Assembly (NCBI RefSeq): GCF_000429065.1
Contig: NZ_AUBD01000011.1
Coordinates: 5,001 to 69,000, forward strand
DNA from: Silanimonas lenta DSM 16282
GTDB taxonomy: Bacteria; Pseudomonadota; Gammaproteobacteria; Xanthomonadales; Xanthomonadaceae
DNA length: 64,000 bases
Direction of reading: 5' to 3'
Under the pieces are notes generated by a model. The model had not been told where the DNA came from and made no database searches. It saw nothing but the letters and a program-made list of their open reading frames with translations. This document shows, piece after piece, positions 7,533-19,142 of the stretch (the first letter of the stretch is position 1; each line of letters starts with the position of its first letter). The translations under genes were made by a program, and so were the position numbers.

Positions 7533-9197
7533 GTGAACTCCGACCAGATCAAGACCGGCCCCTCCCGCGCCCCTGCCCGCGCCATGCTGCGCGCCACCGG
7601 CCTGAGCGATGCCGACATCGCCAAGCCGCTGGTGGCGGTGGTGCACACCTGGTCGGACATCTCGCCCTGCAACCTGACCCTGCGCGAGCTGGCCGGCCAG
7701 GTGCGCGAGGGCGTGCGCGCCGCCGGCGGCACCCCGGTGGAGTTCAACACGATTGCCGTGACCGATGGGATTGCCATGGGCAGCGAGGGCATGCGCGCCT
7801 CCCTGCCCTCGCGCGAAGTGATCGCCGACTCGATCGAACTGGCAGTGAGCGGCCATTGCCTCGACGCGGTGGTGGCGATCGTGGGCTGCGACAAGACCAT
7901 CCCGGCCGCGGCGATGGCCCTGGCGCGGCTCGACCTGCCGGGCCTGATCCTCTATGGCGGCAGCATCCAGCCCGGGGTGTGCCACGCGAGGAAGATCACC
8001 GTGCAGGAGGTCTTCGAGGCAGTGGGCGCGCATGCCGCAGGCCGCATCGACGAGGCCGAGCTGGACCGTATCGAACGCAGCGCCTGCCCGGGCGCCGGGG
8101 CCTGCGGCGGCCAGTTCACCGCCAACACCATGGCCATGGTGCTGACCACGCTGGGCCTCTCGCCGATGGGTCTGAACGACATCCCGGCCACCGATCCGGA
8201 GAAACGCGCGGCGGCCTTCCGCTGCGGCGAGCTGGCGATGGCCGCATTGGGGGCGAACCGCCGCCCCCGCGCCGTCCTGAGCCGCGAGGCCATCGACAAT
8301 GCCGCCGTCGCGGTGGCGGCCACGGCGGGCTCGACCAATGCCGTGCTGCACCTGCTCGCCATCGCCCACGAGGCCGGCATCGACTACCCGCTGGAGCGCT
8401 TCGAGGCCGCCTCGCGCACCCCGGTCATCGCCGACCTCAAGCCTGGCGGGCGCTTCACTGCGGTGGAGCTGCATGCCGCCGGCGGCACGGCGAAGGTGCT
8501 GGAGGAGCTGCGCGCCGCCGGGAAGCTCCACGACACCCCGACCATGACCGGCGAGTCCCTGTTCGCCGCCATCGACGCCGCCCGCACCGCCCATGCCACG
8601 CGCGCCGGCGCGGCGGCGGACGACGCCGCGGCCGTGGTGCCGGGCTTCAAGGCCCCGCTGAAGCCGCACGGCGGCTACTCGGTGCTCTACGGCAACCTCG
8701 CCCCGGAAGGCTGCATCTGCAAGCTGCCGGCCGGACGCCGCCAGTTCGAGGGCCCGGCGCGGGTCTTCGACTCCGAGGAGGCCGCCTTCGCCGCCGTGCA
8801 GGCGCGCCGAATCCGTGCCGGCGACGTGGTGGTGATCCGCTTCGAAGGCCCGGCGGGCGGCCCCGGCATGCGCGAAATGCTGGCCGTGACCGCCGCCCTG
8901 GTGGGCCAGGGCCTTGGCAATGAGGTGGCGCTGATCACCGATGGCCGCTTCAGTGGCGCCACCCACGGCTTCATGGTGGGCCACATCAGCCCCGAGGCCG
9001 CGCGCGGCGGCCCGCTGGCCCGCCTGCGCGAGGGCGACCCGGTGCGCATCGACATCGACGCCCGGCGCCTCGAGACCCCTGCAAACCTCGAGGCCCGCGA
9101 ACCCATATGCATCGAGCCGCGCGTGCGCCACGGCGCGCTCGCGAAATACGCCCGCCTCGTCGCCTCCGCGAGCCGCGGCGCCATCACCAGCGGATAG
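7533..9197 (+). CDS. ilvD: dihydroxy-acid dehydratase
   Basis: 554 aa with a GTG start. IlvD dehydrates the dihydroxy acids to 2-oxoisovalerate and 2-oxo-3-methylvalerate, the third common step to Val, Ile and Leu. Fe-S ligand cysteines are seen in WSDISPCN (near residue 49), VGCDKTIP (near 115) and [18 protein letters not shown]. The C-terminal [22 protein letters not shown] signature is complete. First structural gene after the attenuator; no strong ribosome-binding site precedes the GTG. Separated from ilvC by 79 nt, the only sizable gap in the operon. Confidence 0.97.
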   Translation: MNSDQIKTGPSRAPARAMLRATGLSDADIAKPLVAVVHTWSDISPCNLTLRELAGQVREGVRAAGGTPVEFNTIAVTDGIAMGSEGMRASLPSREVIADSIELAVSGHCLDAVVAIVGCDKTIPAAAMALARLDLPGLILYGGSIQPGVCHARKITVQEVFEAVGAHAAGRIDEAELDRIERSACPGAGACGGQFTANTMAMVLTTLGLSPMGLNDIPATDPEKRAAAFRCGELAMAALGANRRPRAVLSREAIDNAAVAVAATAGSTNAVLHLLAIAHEAGIDYPLERFEAASRTPVIADLKPGGRFTAVELHAAGGTAKVLEELRAAGKLHDTPTMTGESLFAAIDAARTAHATRAGAAADDAAAVVPGFKAPLKPHGGYSVLYGNLAPEGCICKLPAGRRQFEGPARVFDSEEAAFAAVQARRIRAGDVVVIRFEGPAGGPGMREMLAVTAALVGQGLGNEVALITDGRFSGATHGFMVGHISPEAARGGPLARLREGDPVRIDIDARRLETPANLEAREPICIEPRVRHGALAKYARLVASASRGAITSG

Positions 9198-9276
9198 CCC
9201 CACTCGTTTCCCGCTCCTCGCCCATCCCCTCGTTTTTCCTCGCACGCCACCCCGTTTCTTCCCGAAGGACATCGCC

Positions 9277-10343
<1,067 letters not shown>

Positions 10344-10347
<4 letters not shown>

Positions 10348-12041
10348 ATGGCGCCGAATGGCTGGTGCGCGCGCTCGAGACCGAGGGGGTGGACACCCTC
10401 TTCGGCTACCCGGGCGGCTGCATCATGCCCTTCTACGACGCCCTGCTCGGCAGCCGGATGCACCATGTGCTGGTGCGCCACGAGCAGGCCGCCGCGCTGG
10501 CGGCGAACGGCTATGCCCGGCACAGCGGCCGCGTGGGCGTCTGCGTCGCAACCTCGGGCCCCGGCGCCTCGAACCTCGTCACCGGGATCGCCGATGCCCT
10601 GCTGGATTCGGTGCCGATGGTCTGCCTCACCGGCCAGGTGCCGACGCACCTGATGGGCACCGACGCCTTCCAGGAACTGGACGTGTTCGGCATGACCCTG
10701 CCGATCGTCAAGCACAGCTACCTGCCGCGCTCGGTCGACGAGCTTCCGGCAGTGCTGCATGAGGCCTTCCATCTGGCCCGCAGCGGCCGGCCCGGTCCGG
10801 TGCTGATCGACCTGCCGAAGGACGTGCAGCTGGCCTGCGCCGACCACCTGCCCTCCCCGGCGCCGATCGAGAGCCCGCCGGTGGTGAATGCGGTGCCGGT
10901 GGGGCTGGTGGAGGCGCTGGCCCTGATCGCGCGCTCGAAGAAGCCCGTGGTCTACGGCGGCGGCGGCATCGCCATCGCCGGCGCCACCGCCGCCTTCCGC
11001 CGCTTCATCGCCGCGACGAAGATTCCCACCGTGCTCACCCTGCGCGGGCTGGGCGCCCTGCCCTTCGACCATCCCGCCTTCCTCGGCATGCTGGGCATGC
11101 ATGGCAGCAAGGCCGCGAACCTGGCAGTGCAGGAGAGCGATCTCCTGATCGTCGTGGGCGCGCGCTTCGATGACCGCGCCACCGGCAAGCTGGCCGAATT
11201 CGCCCCGCATGCGAAGGTGATCCATCTCGATGCGGATCTCGGCGAGATCAACAAGCTGCGCCGCGCGGATGTCTCGGTGCATGGCCGCCTCGACACCAGC
11301 CTGAACGCGCTCTGTGCCGCCATCAGCCGCTGCGAGGACTGGCGCGCCCTGTGCGCAGCGCGTGCCCGCAAACACGCCGCCCGCTATGACGCGCCCGGGA
11401 ACGACATCTACGCTCCGGCCCTGCTGAAGCGGCTCTCCGAACTGGCGCCGGAGGCGGTCGTCGCCTGCGACGTGGGCCAGCACCAGATGTGGGTGGCGCA
11501 GCACTGGGGCTTCACCGACCCGAGCCACCACCTGTCGAGCGCCGGGCTCGGCACGATGGGCTTCGGCCTGCCCGCCGCCATCGGCGCGCAGCTCTCGAAC
11601 CCGGGCGCCACGGTGGTCTGCGTCAGCGGCGACGGCAGCTTCCAGATGAACCTGCAGGAGCTGGCCACCGTGGCCCGCGAGCGGCTGCCGATCAAGATCG
11701 TCCTGCTCGACAACCAGGCCCTCGGCATGGTGCGGCAGTGGCAGGAGCTGTTCTTCCAGGAACGCTACTCCGCCGTCGATCTCTCCGACAACCCGGACTT
11801 CGGCTTGATCGCCAGGGCCTACGGCATCCCCGCCCTGCACCTCGATACCCGCGCCGAGCAGGAGCGCGTGCTGGCCGAACTCCTCGCCATCGAGGGGCCG
11901 GCCTTCCTGCACGTGGTGATCGACCAGAAGGCCAATGTCTGGCCGCTGGTACCGCCCAACCATTCGAACGCCCAGATGCTCGACGGCCCGGCCGGCGCCG
12001 AAACGACGATGAAGGAGCCCACCGATGCACTACCGACTTGA
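10344..12041 (+). CDS. ilvG: acetolactate synthase, large (catalytic) subunit
   Basis: 565 aa, ThDP- and FAD-dependent carboligase that makes acetolactate and acetohydroxybutyrate. The catalytic glutamate lies in [16 protein letters not shown]; the ThDP-binding GDGS...N motif is in [30 protein letters not shown] follows. The ATG at 10344 overlaps ilvC by 4 nt. The next gene encodes a very short IlvM-like regulatory subunit, so it is named ilvG rather than ilvB; this is an inference from the partner. Confidence 0.95.
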
Positions 12042-12261
12042 GGTCCAGCTGCGGCGCGCCGAGGGCGCGCTGGCCCGGGTGCTGGGCACCGCGCAGCGCC
12101 GCGGCTACGCCCCGATTTCCCTGCAGGCCGAGACCGACCCGCGGGCCGGGGCCTGGCGGCTCTCGATGACCGTGGAGAGCGCACGCTCGGCCCAGGGCCT
12201 GAAATCGCAGCTCGACAAGCTGCACGACTGCCTAGCGGTGGAGGTGGCGCCATGTCGCTGA
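12025..12261 (+). CDS. ilvM: acetolactate synthase small subunit, IlvM-like ACT protein
   Basis: 78 aa. A single ACT-type domain beginning [28 protein letters not shown] and ending with SQLDKLHDCLAVEV, the size and pattern of IlvM (isozyme II) rather than the longer IlvN/IlvH. It would stabilise and activate the large subunit; IlvM-containing enzymes are known to be poorly feedback-inhibited. Overlaps ilvG by 17 nt and ilvE by 10 nt. Confidence 0.85.
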   Translation: MHYRLEVQLRRAEGALARVLGTAQRRGYAPISLQAETDPRAGAWRLSMTVESARSAQGLKSQLDKLHDCLAVEVAPCR

Positions 12262-13115
12262 TGCAGTGGTGCGACGGCAGGATCGCCGGGGCCGAGTCCT
12301 TCAGTACCCCGCTCACCAGCCATGCCCTGCACTACGGCACCGGGGTGTTCGAGGGCATCCGCAGCTATGGCACCGACGATGGCGGCGCGGCGGTGTTCCG
12401 CCTGCCCGAGCATCTGGAGCGCATGCGCCGGGGCGCCGATGCCCTCGGAATGCGCTTCGACGTGGCGCAGGCCGCCGAGGCCGTGCTCGCCACCCTGCGC
12501 GCCAACGGCCACCGCGATGCCTATATCCGCCCCCTGCTCTGGTTCGATGCCGGCGGGCTTGGCCTCGACGTGGACAGGCTCAGTGAGCGCCTGATGGTGG
12601 CCACCCTGCCGTGGAGCAGCCATCTCGGCACGCACCGGGTGCGGCTCACCGTCTCGCCCTTCCGCCGCAACCCGGCGAAAGCCCTGCCGCCGCTGAAGCT
12701 CTGCGGCAACTACGTCAACTCGATCCTGGCGAAGCGCGAGGCCAGCCAGCGCGGCTTCGGCGAAGCGCTGTTCGTGGACGATCACGGCTTCGTCGTCGAA
12801 TGCACCGGCGAGAACGTCTTCCTGGTGAAGGACGGGCGCATCACCGCGGTCGAGCATGGCGATGCCCTGCCCGGCATCACCCGCGATACCGTGATCCGGC
12901 TGACCGGCGCCGCGTCGCGGCCGGTGCGGATCGAGGAGCTGCTGGCCGCCGACGAGGTGTTCCTGACCGGCACCTCGGCCGAGATCGCCCGCGTCGAGGC
13001 CATCGACGGCCGTGTGTTCCCCGCCTCGCCGGTGGGCGATGCCCTGGCCGCCCGCTACGCCGACGTGGTGCGCGGCCGCTGCGATACCGCGCACGGCTGG
13101 CTGACGAGGGTCTGA
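12252..13115 (+). CDS. ilvE: branched-chain amino acid aminotransferase
   Basis: 287 aa, fold-type IV PLP aminotransferase for the last step of Val, Leu and Ile synthesis. HALHYGTGVFEGIRSY near the N-terminus is typical. The lysine of the K-x-x-GNYVNSILAKREA block (K149) is the probable PLP lysine. ECTGENVFLVKDG and ITRDTVIRL follow. Slightly shorter than E. coli IlvE. The last base of its TGA is the first of the ilvA ATG. Confidence 0.94.
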   Translation: MSLMQWCDGRIAGAESFSTPLTSHALHYGTGVFEGIRSYGTDDGGAAVFRLPEHLERMRRGADALGMRFDVAQAAEAVLATLRANGHRDAYIRPLLWFDAGGLGLDVDRLSERLMVATLPWSSHLGTHRVRLTVSPFRRNPAKALPPLKLCGNYVNSILAKREASQRGFGEALFVDDHGFVVECTGENVFLVKDGRITAVEHGDALPGITRDTVIRLTGAASRPVRIEELLAADEVFLTGTSAEIARVEAIDGRVFPASPVGDALAARYADVVRGRCDTAHGWLTRV

Positions 13116-14125
13116 TGCCGCTGGATGCCGCCCGCGCCGACGTGACTGCCAGCGACGTGCTGGCGGCCAGCGCGCGCCTGCGCCGCTACCTGCCGCCCAC
13201 ACCCCTGCATTACGCCGAACGTTTCGGTTGCTGGCTGAAGCTGGAGAACCTGCAGCGCACCGGCGCCTACAAGGTGCGCGGCGCGCTGAACGCCCTGCTG
13301 GCGGCACGCGAGCGCGGCGACCGGCGCACGGTGATCACGGCGTCCGCCGGCAACCATGCCATGGGTCTTGCCTGGGCGGCGCGGGCGCTGAAAGTGCCGG
13401 TGATCACCGTGATGCCGCTGACGGCGCCAGCGGTGAAGGCCCAGGGCGTGGCTTTCCTCGGCGCCACCGTGCGCCAGCACGGCCAGACCTATGACGAAGC
13501 CAAGGCGCATGCGCTGCTGCTCGCCGAGCAGCATGGGTTCCGCTACCTCTCGGCCTTCGACGATCCGGACGTGATCGCCGGGCAGGGCACGCTGGGCATC
13601 GAGCTGGCGCCGCATGCGCCGGAGGCCGTGCTGGTGCCGATCGGCGGCGGCGGCCTCGCCGCCGGCGTGGCGCTGGCGCTGAAGTCGCAGGGCGTGCGCA
13701 TCATCGGCGCCCAGGTGGAGGGCGTGGACGCGATGGCCCGCGCCCTGCGCGGTGACCCCTCGCCCATCCAGCCTGCGCCGACGCTGGCCGACGGCACCCG
13801 CGTGGCCGAAGCGGGGGCGCTCACCCGCGAGATCCTCTCACGCCTGCTCGACGACCTCGTGATCGTGCGCGAGGCCGAGCTGCGCGAGACCCTGGCGCGA
13901 CTGATGCTCGAGGAGCACATCGTCGCCGAGGGCGCCGGGGCGCTGGCCCTGGCCGCCGGCCGCCGCGTGGCCAGCCGCCGCAAGGTGGCGGTGGTCTCCG
14001 GCGGGAACATCGATGCCGCGGTCTTCGCCCGGCTCCTGCTCGACACCCGTCCGCGCCCACCGCGCCCGCCGCGGCGGCGCGCCGCCGATCCCGTCTTCCC
14101 CTCCCCTGAAGGATCACTGCCATGA
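13115..14125 (+). CDS. ilvA: threonine dehydratase, catalytic domain only
   Basis: 336 aa. PLP-dependent deaminase that turns threonine into 2-oxobutanoate to feed isoleucine synthesis. K53 in RTGAYKVRGALNAL is the PLP lysine; SAGNHAMG, IGGGGLAAG and VSGGNID are all present. The C-terminus stops after the catalytic domain with a Pro/Arg-rich tail, so the ACT-like regulatory domains of biosynthetic IlvA are missing. In length it resembles the catabolic TdcB form, but its place inside the ilv-leu operon argues for a biosynthetic role. Overlaps leuA by 4 nt. Confidence 0.92.
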   Translation: MPLDAARADVTASDVLAASARLRRYLPPTPLHYAERFGCWLKLENLQRTGAYKVRGALNALLAARERGDRRTVITASAGNHAMGLAWAARALKVPVITVMPLTAPAVKAQGVAFLGATVRQHGQTYDEAKAHALLLAEQHGFRYLSAFDDPDVIAGQGTLGIELAPHAPEAVLVPIGGGGLAAGVALALKSQGVRIIGAQVEGVDAMARALRGDPSPIQPAPTLADGTRVAEAGALTREILSRLLDDLVIVREAELRETLARLMLEEHIVAEGAGALALAAGRRVASRRKVAVVSGGNIDAAVFARLLLDTRPRPPRPPRRRAADPVFPSPEGSLP

Positions 14126-15702
14126 CCGCCCCACCGGAGCGCATCCGCATCTTCGATACCAGCCTGCGCGATGGCGAACAGTCGCCCGGCTGCAGCATGG
14201 GCCCGGCGCAGAAACTGCGTTTCGCACTGGCGCTGGCCGAACTCGGCGTCGACACCGTGGAAGCCGGCTTCGCCGCCAGCTCCGAGGCCGATGCCGAGGG
14301 CATCGCCCGCATCGCCCGCGCCCTGCGCGGCACCGGAGTCGGGGTGTGCAGCCTGGCGCGCTGCCGCCCTGGCGACATCGAGGCCGCGGCCCGGGCGCTG
14401 GAGGGCGCCGACGCCCCGCGCCTGCATGTCTTCATCGCCACGAGCCCCCTGCACCGCGAGCACAAGCTCGGCTTCTCGCCGGCCGAGGTGGTGGACGCGG
14501 CGGTGCGTGCCGTCGAGCATGCACGCCGCCTCGTCGATGACGTGGAATTCTCCGCCGAGGATGCGATCCGTACCGAGCCGGAGTTCCTCGAGGCCGTCTT
14601 TGGCGCCGCCGCTGCCGCCGGCGCCCGCACGCTGAACGTGCCAGACACCGTGGGCTATACCACGCCCGCCGAGATCGAGGCCCTGTTCCGCCGCCTGCGC
14701 GCCGCCCTCCCGGCCAATGCCGTCCTCTCGGCGCACTGCCACGACGACCTCGGGCTTGCGGTGGCGAACTCGCTCGCGGCCATCGCCGGCGGCGCCCGGC
14801 AGGTGGAATGCACCGTCAATGGCATCGGCGAGCGCGCCGGCAATGCGGCGCTGGAGGAGATCGTCATGGCGCTGTCGGTACGCAAGGACCGCTTCCCCTT
14901 CCGCACCGGCATCGACACCACGCGCCTCGTGCCCACCTCGCGCCTGCTCTCGCGCATCACCGGCATGGCCGTGCAGCGCAACAAGGCCATCGTCGGGGCG
15001 AACGCCTTCGCCCACGAGAGCGGCATCCACCAGCACGGCATGCTGAAGCACCGCGATACCTACGAGATCATGCGGCCCGAGACCGTGGGCTGGGCGCGCT
15101 CGCAGATGGTGCTGGGACGGCACAGCGGCCGCGCGGCGGTGAACGAGCGCCTCGCCTTCCTCGGCTTCTCGCTGGACGAGGCGGCAACGGAGCGGCTGTT
15201 CACCCGCTTCAAGGCCCTGGCCGAGAAGAAGAAGGAGGTCTTCGACGCCGACCTCGAGGCCCTGGTGCTGGGCGAGGATGCCAACAGCGCCGGCTGGCAG
15301 CTCACCGCCTTCCATCTCTCCACCGGGGCCGGCCAGGGCGAGCAGCCCGCGGCGGCGGTGGAACTCCGCGCCCCGGACGGCGAGGCGCATTTCGGCCGCG
15401 GCAGCGGCGATGGCCCGGTACATGCCCTGTTCGCCGCGCTCACCGAGGCCCGCGGCCTGCATCTCGACATCGAGAGCTACGCCGTGCACAGCGTGAGCAG
15501 CGGCGAGGACGCGCAGGGCCAGGCCTCCCTGAGCACCCGCCACGAGGGCGAGGAGCTGAGCGCCAGCGCCACCAGCACCGACATCCTCGAGGCCAGCGCC
15601 CTCGCGTGGCTGGCGCTGGCCCAGCGCATCGCCCGGCGTCGCACAGGACCGCCCGGTGCCGTCCCGGCAGGCGCCGACACCGCCACGGAGGCCCGCGCAT
15701 GA
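14122..15702 (+). CDS. leuA: 2-isopropylmalate synthase
   Basis: 526 aa, standard length. Condenses 2-oxoisovalerate with acetyl-CoA, the first committed step of leucine synthesis. N-terminal [17 protein letters not shown] contains the catalytic [22 protein letters not shown] gives the metal-binding histidines; [20 protein letters not shown] is the linker motif. The C-terminal ~120 residues form the LeuA dimer regulatory domain that binds leucine. The ATG overlaps the ilvA stop. Confidence 0.97.
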   Translation: MTAPPERIRIFDTSLRDGEQSPGCSMGPAQKLRFALALAELGVDTVEAGFAASSEADAEGIARIARALRGTGVGVCSLARCRPGDIEAAARALEGADAPRLHVFIATSPLHREHKLGFSPAEVVDAAVRAVEHARRLVDDVEFSAEDAIRTEPEFLEAVFGAAAAAGARTLNVPDTVGYTTPAEIEALFRRLRAALPANAVLSAHCHDDLGLAVANSLAAIAGGARQVECTVNGIGERAGNAALEEIVMALSVRKDRFPFRTGIDTTRLVPTSRLLSRITGMAVQRNKAIVGANAFAHESGIHQHGMLKHRDTYEIMRPETVGWARSQMVLGRHSGRAAVNERLAFLGFSLDEAATERLFTRFKALAEKKKEVFDADLEALVLGEDANSAGWQLTAFHLSTGAGQGEQPAAAVELRAPDGEAHFGRGSGDGPVHALFAALTEARGLHLDIESYAVHSVSSGEDAQGQASLSTRHEGEELSASATSTDILEASALAWLALAQRIARRRTGPPGAVPAGADTATEARA

Positions 15703-17153
15703 GCGCGCCGCGCACCCTGTTCGACAAGCTCTGGGACGCCCACCTGGTGCGCCCGGAAAGCGCCGACGCCCCGGCCCTGCTCTACATCGATCTTCATCTG
15801 CTGCACGAGGTGACGAGCCCGCAGGCCTTCGCTGAACTCGCCGCCCGCGGGCTGCCGGTGCGCCGCCCCGACCGCCACAAGGCCACGCTGGACCACAGCA
15901 CGCCTACCCTGCCCCCCGGCCCGGAGGGCCGCCGCGCCTGGGCCACGCGCGAGGCCGAGGCCCAGGTCGAGGCCCTGCGCAATAACTGCGCCGCGCATGG
16001 CATCGAGCTGTTCGACTGGGACAGCGGGCGGCGCGGCATCGTCCACGTGGTGGGGCCGGAACTCGGTCTGACCCAGCCCGGCATGACCCTCGTCTGCGGC
16101 GACAGCCACACCGCCACCCACGGCGCCTTCGGAGCCCTGGCCTTCGGCATCGGCAGCAGCGAGGTGGCGCATGTGCTGGCCACCCAGTGCCTGCTGCAGC
16201 GGCGCCCGAAGACGCTGGCGGTGACGGTGGAGGGCCGCCTGCCCCCCGGCTGCAGCGCCAAGGACCTCGTCCTGCACCTGATCGGCCGCATCGGCGTGGG
16301 CGGCGGCACCGGCCATGTCATCGAGTACCGCGGTCCTGCCATCGAGGCCCTGTCGATGGAGGAGCGGATGACGGTGTGCAACATGAGCATCGAGGCCGGC
16401 GCCCGGGCCGGGCTGGTGGGCGTGGACGAGACGACCATCGACTGGCTGCGCGGCCGCGAGCGCGTGCCGCAGGGCGCCGCCTTCGAGGCTGCGGCGGCGC
16501 GCTGGCGGCAGTGGCGCAGCGACGAGGGCGCACGCTTCGACCGCGAGGTGCGGATCGATGCCAGTGAACTTCGCCCCACCCTGAGCTGGGGCACCCATCC
16601 GGGTCAGGTGCTGCCGGTCGATGGCCATCTGCCACCGGCGGGACCCGAGACCGTCCGCGCCCTGTCCTACATGGGCTTCGAGAGTGGACAGGCGCTGGCC
16701 GGCACGCCGGTGGACGTGGTCTTCGTCGGCAGCTGCACCAATGGCCGGCTCTCCGACCTGCGCGAGGCCGCCGCCGTGCTGCGCGGCCGCCGCGTGCATC
16801 CACGGGTGCGGATGCTGGTGGTGCCGGGCTCGGATGCGGTGAAACGCGCCGCCGAAGCCGAGGGCATCGACCGCATCGTGCGCGAGGCCGGCGCCGAGTG
16901 GCGCGAGGCCGGCTGCTCGATGTGCATCGCCATGAATGGCGATGTCGTCGCCCCGGGCCAGCTCGCCGTGAGCACCAGCAACCGCAATTTCGAAGGCCGG
17001 CAGGGCAAGGGCGCGCGCACCCTGCTGGCCTCGCCGGCCAGCGCCGCCGCCGCCGCGGTGGCCGGCTGCGTAGCCGATCCCCGTCCCTTCCTCGGCCCCG
17101 GCGGCGCGCCCTCCGCGCCCGCCCCGGCCTTCGCCCATGAGGTGGATGCATGA
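15699..17153 (+). CDS. leuC: 3-isopropylmalate dehydratase, large subunit
   Basis: 484 aa. With LeuD it isomerises 2- to 3-isopropylmalate. Aconitase-family [4Fe-4S] ligands are in [12 protein letters not shown] and in [10 protein letters not shown], together with [39 protein letters not shown] is also typical. Starts on an ATGA overlap with leuA and ends on one with leuD. A high-GC, Pro/Ala-rich tail of about 15 residues follows the usual end. Confidence 0.97.
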   Translation: MSAPRTLFDKLWDAHLVRPESADAPALLYIDLHLLHEVTSPQAFAELAARGLPVRRPDRHKATLDHSTPTLPPGPEGRRAWATREAEAQVEALRNNCAAHGIELFDWDSGRRGIVHVVGPELGLTQPGMTLVCGDSHTATHGAFGALAFGIGSSEVAHVLATQCLLQRRPKTLAVTVEGRLPPGCSAKDLVLHLIGRIGVGGGTGHVIEYRGPAIEALSMEERMTVCNMSIEAGARAGLVGVDETTIDWLRGRERVPQGAAFEAAAARWRQWRSDEGARFDREVRIDASELRPTLSWGTHPGQVLPVDGHLPPAGPETVRALSYMGFESGQALAGTPVDVVFVGSCTNGRLSDLREAAAVLRGRRVHPRVRMLVVPGSDAVKRAAEAEGIDRIVREAGAEWREAGCSMCIAMNGDVVAPGQLAVSTSNRNFEGRQGKGARTLLASPASAAAAAVAGCVADPRPFLGPGGAPSAPAPAFAHEVDA

Positions 17154-17743
17154 GTCCCTTCCGCTGCCTGGAATCCCCCATCGCCTGCCTGCCACAGGCC
17201 AACATCGACACCGACCAGATCATCCCGGCCCGCTTCCTCACCACCACCACGCGCGAGGGCCTCGGCCGCCATGCCTTCCACGACTGGCGCTACGACGCCG
17301 AAGGCCGCCCCGACCCGGACTTCGTGCTCAACCGCCCGGAGGCCGCGCAGGCCCGCATTCTGGTGGCCGGCCCCAACTTCGGCTGCGGCAGCTCGCGCGA
17401 GCACGCCCCCTGGGCCCTGCTCGACGCCGGCATCCGCGCCGTCATCAGCGCCGGCATCGCCGACATCTTCCGCGCCAATGCCCTGAAGAACGGCCTGCTG
17501 CCGATCGTGCTGCCCGAGGCCGTGGTCGACACCCTGCTCGCCCAGCCCGGCCTGCGGCTGAAGATCGACGTGGCCAAGGGGCGGGTGTACTGGCCGGAGG
17601 GCGAGTCGCTGCCCTTCGCCCTCGATGCCTTCTCCCGCACCTGCCTGCTCGAGGGCGTGGACGAACTCGGCTACCTGCTCTCCCAGCACGAGGCCATCGC
17701 CGCATACGAACGCCGCCACGAGGACACCGCCCATGTCGCCTGA
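17150..17743 (+). CDS. leuD: 3-isopropylmalate dehydratase, small subunit
   Basis: 197 aa, the swivel subunit that completes the LeuC active site. Family motifs are [13 protein letters not shown] near residue 18, [17 protein letters not shown] and [21 protein letters not shown]. Overlaps both leuC (4 nt) and leuB (11 nt), as expected of tightly coupled subunits. Confidence 0.97.
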   Translation: MSPFRCLESPIACLPQANIDTDQIIPARFLTTTTREGLGRHAFHDWRYDAEGRPDPDFVLNRPEAAQARILVAGPNFGCGSSREHAPWALLDAGIRAVISAGIADIFRANALKNGLLPIVLPEAVVDTLLAQPGLRLKIDVAKGRVYWPEGESLPFALDAFSRTCLLEGVDELGYLLSQHEAIAAYERRHEDTAHVA

Positions 17744-18872
17744 TGCCGTGAGTGCCCGCATCGCCGTGCTCGCTGGCGATGGCATCGGCCCCGAGGTCAT
17801 CGCCAGCGCCGTCGCCGTGCTGCAAGCGGTGGCCGAAGGCTTCGGCCATCGCTTCGTCTTCGAGGACGCCCTGATCGGCGGCGCCGCCATCGAGGCCTGC
17901 GGCAGCCCGCTACCGGAGACCACGCTCGCCGCCTGCGAGCGCGCCGATGCCGTGCTGCTGGGCGCAGTGGGAGGGCCGCGCTGGAGCGATCCCAAGGCCC
18001 CGGTGCGGCCGGAGCAGGGCCTGCTCGCCCTGCGCCAGGCGCTCGGCGTGTTCGCCAACCTGCGGCCGGTGAAGCCGCACCCCGCCACGCTGGCGCACTC
18101 GGCGATCAAGCCCGAAGTGCTGCGCGGCGTCGATCTCATGGTGGTGCGCGAACTCACCGGCGGCAGCTATTTTGGCCGCAAGGAACGCCAGGCCGACCGC
18201 GCAGTGGACGTGTGCGAGTACAGCGTGGCCGAGATCGAGCGCGTGGCCCATGTCGCCTTCCGCCTCGCCCGCGGTCGCCGCGGCCGGGTCTGCTCGGTGG
18301 ACAAGGCGAACGTGCTGGAGACCTCGCGGCTCTGGCGCGAGGTCACCACCCGCGTCCACCAGACCCATTACCCGGACGTGCTGCTGGAGCACCAGCTGGT
18401 GGATTCCATGGCCATGCACCTGATCGCCCGTCCGGCCGCCTACGACGTGGTGCTGACCGAAAACCTGTTCGGCGACATCCTCACCGACGAGGCGGCGATG
18501 CTGGCCGGCTCGATGGGCCTGCTGCCCTCGGCCTCGCTCGGCGAGGGAACCCGCGGGCTCTTCGAGCCGATCCACGGCAGCGCCCCGGACATCGCCGGCC
18601 AGGGCATCGCCAATCCCATCGCCGCCATCCTCAGCGCCGCCCTGCTGCTACGGCACTCGCTCTCCCTGCATCGCGAGGCGGCCTGCGTCGAGGCGGCGGT
18701 GGCCCGAGTACTGGCCGCAGGCGAACATGACCCGAGGAAACGGCCCAAAGATCTCGGCGGCAGCGCCGGCACGGAGGCCATCACCCGTGCCGTGCTGGCG
18801 GCCCTGCATGCCGGAATCGCTGCCTGCCTTCATCCGGAACCGGCCTTTCCCGCGATCCCCCTGCGCGACTGA
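17733..18872 (+). CDS. leuB: 3-isopropylmalate dehydrogenase
   Basis: 379 aa. NAD-dependent oxidative decarboxylation to 2-oxoisocaproate. Family motifs: [12 protein letters not shown] near the N-terminus, [55 protein letters not shown] and the [21 protein letters not shown] signature. About 20 residues longer than usual at the C-terminus. The start at 17733 removes an upstream in-frame stretch without similarity. Last gene of the ilv-leu unit. Confidence 0.96.
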   Translation: MSPDAVSARIAVLAGDGIGPEVIASAVAVLQAVAEGFGHRFVFEDALIGGAAIEACGSPLPETTLAACERADAVLLGAVGGPRWSDPKAPVRPEQGLLALRQALGVFANLRPVKPHPATLAHSAIKPEVLRGVDLMVVRELTGGSYFGRKERQADRAVDVCEYSVAEIERVAHVAFRLARGRRGRVCSVDKANVLETSRLWREVTTRVHQTHYPDVLLEHQLVDSMAMHLIARPAAYDVVLTENLFGDILTDEAAMLAGSMGLLPSASLGEGTRGLFEPIHGSAPDIAGQGIANPIAAILSAALLLRHSLSLHREAACVEAAVARVLAAGEHDPRKRPKDLGGSAGTEAITRAVLAALHAGIAACLHPEPAFPAIPLRD

Positions 18873-18900
18873 GGCGATGGTTGCGGGCGGGAGAAGCACC

Positions 18901-18949
18901 ATGCTGCGACGCAATATTTCCATCCGGAAACATTGCTGCCTTGCAGCAT
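18901..18949. repeat. nested inverted repeat after leuB
   Basis: Outer arms ATGCTGC (18901-18907) and GCAGCAT (18943-18949) enclose a second hairpin, GCAAT-A-TTTCC (18911-18921) with GGAAA-C-ATTGC (18926-18936). The stretch is visibly AT-richer than its surroundings. A-run rather than T-run follows on the plus strand, so it is not a standard terminator for leuB. Confidence 0.5.
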
Positions 18950-18974
18950 GAAAAAGCGTCAGCAACGGCGCGGC

Positions 18975-19000
18975 CCGGGGGCGCGGCTTGCCGCCCCCGG
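18975..19000 (+). terminator. possible terminator of the ilv-leu operon
   Basis: Perfect 9-bp GC stem CCGGGGGCG (18975-18983) and CGCCCCCGG (18992-19000) with an 8-nt loop. There is no T-tract after it, so intrinsic termination is uncertain. A TACGCT hexamer at 19006-19011 just after it could be the -10 for the next gene. Confidence 0.4.
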
Positions 19001-19142
19001 ATCCATACGCTAGCGTCCGTTCCGCGATCGCGGGCCCGGGGGAGGAGCGGGGCCGTGATCGCGGGGGGCCATCCGGCACCCCATGCCATGGCCGACCCGG
19101 GGCGGAGCCCCCGGAACCGGCCCTCGACCAGGGGATCCCTCG

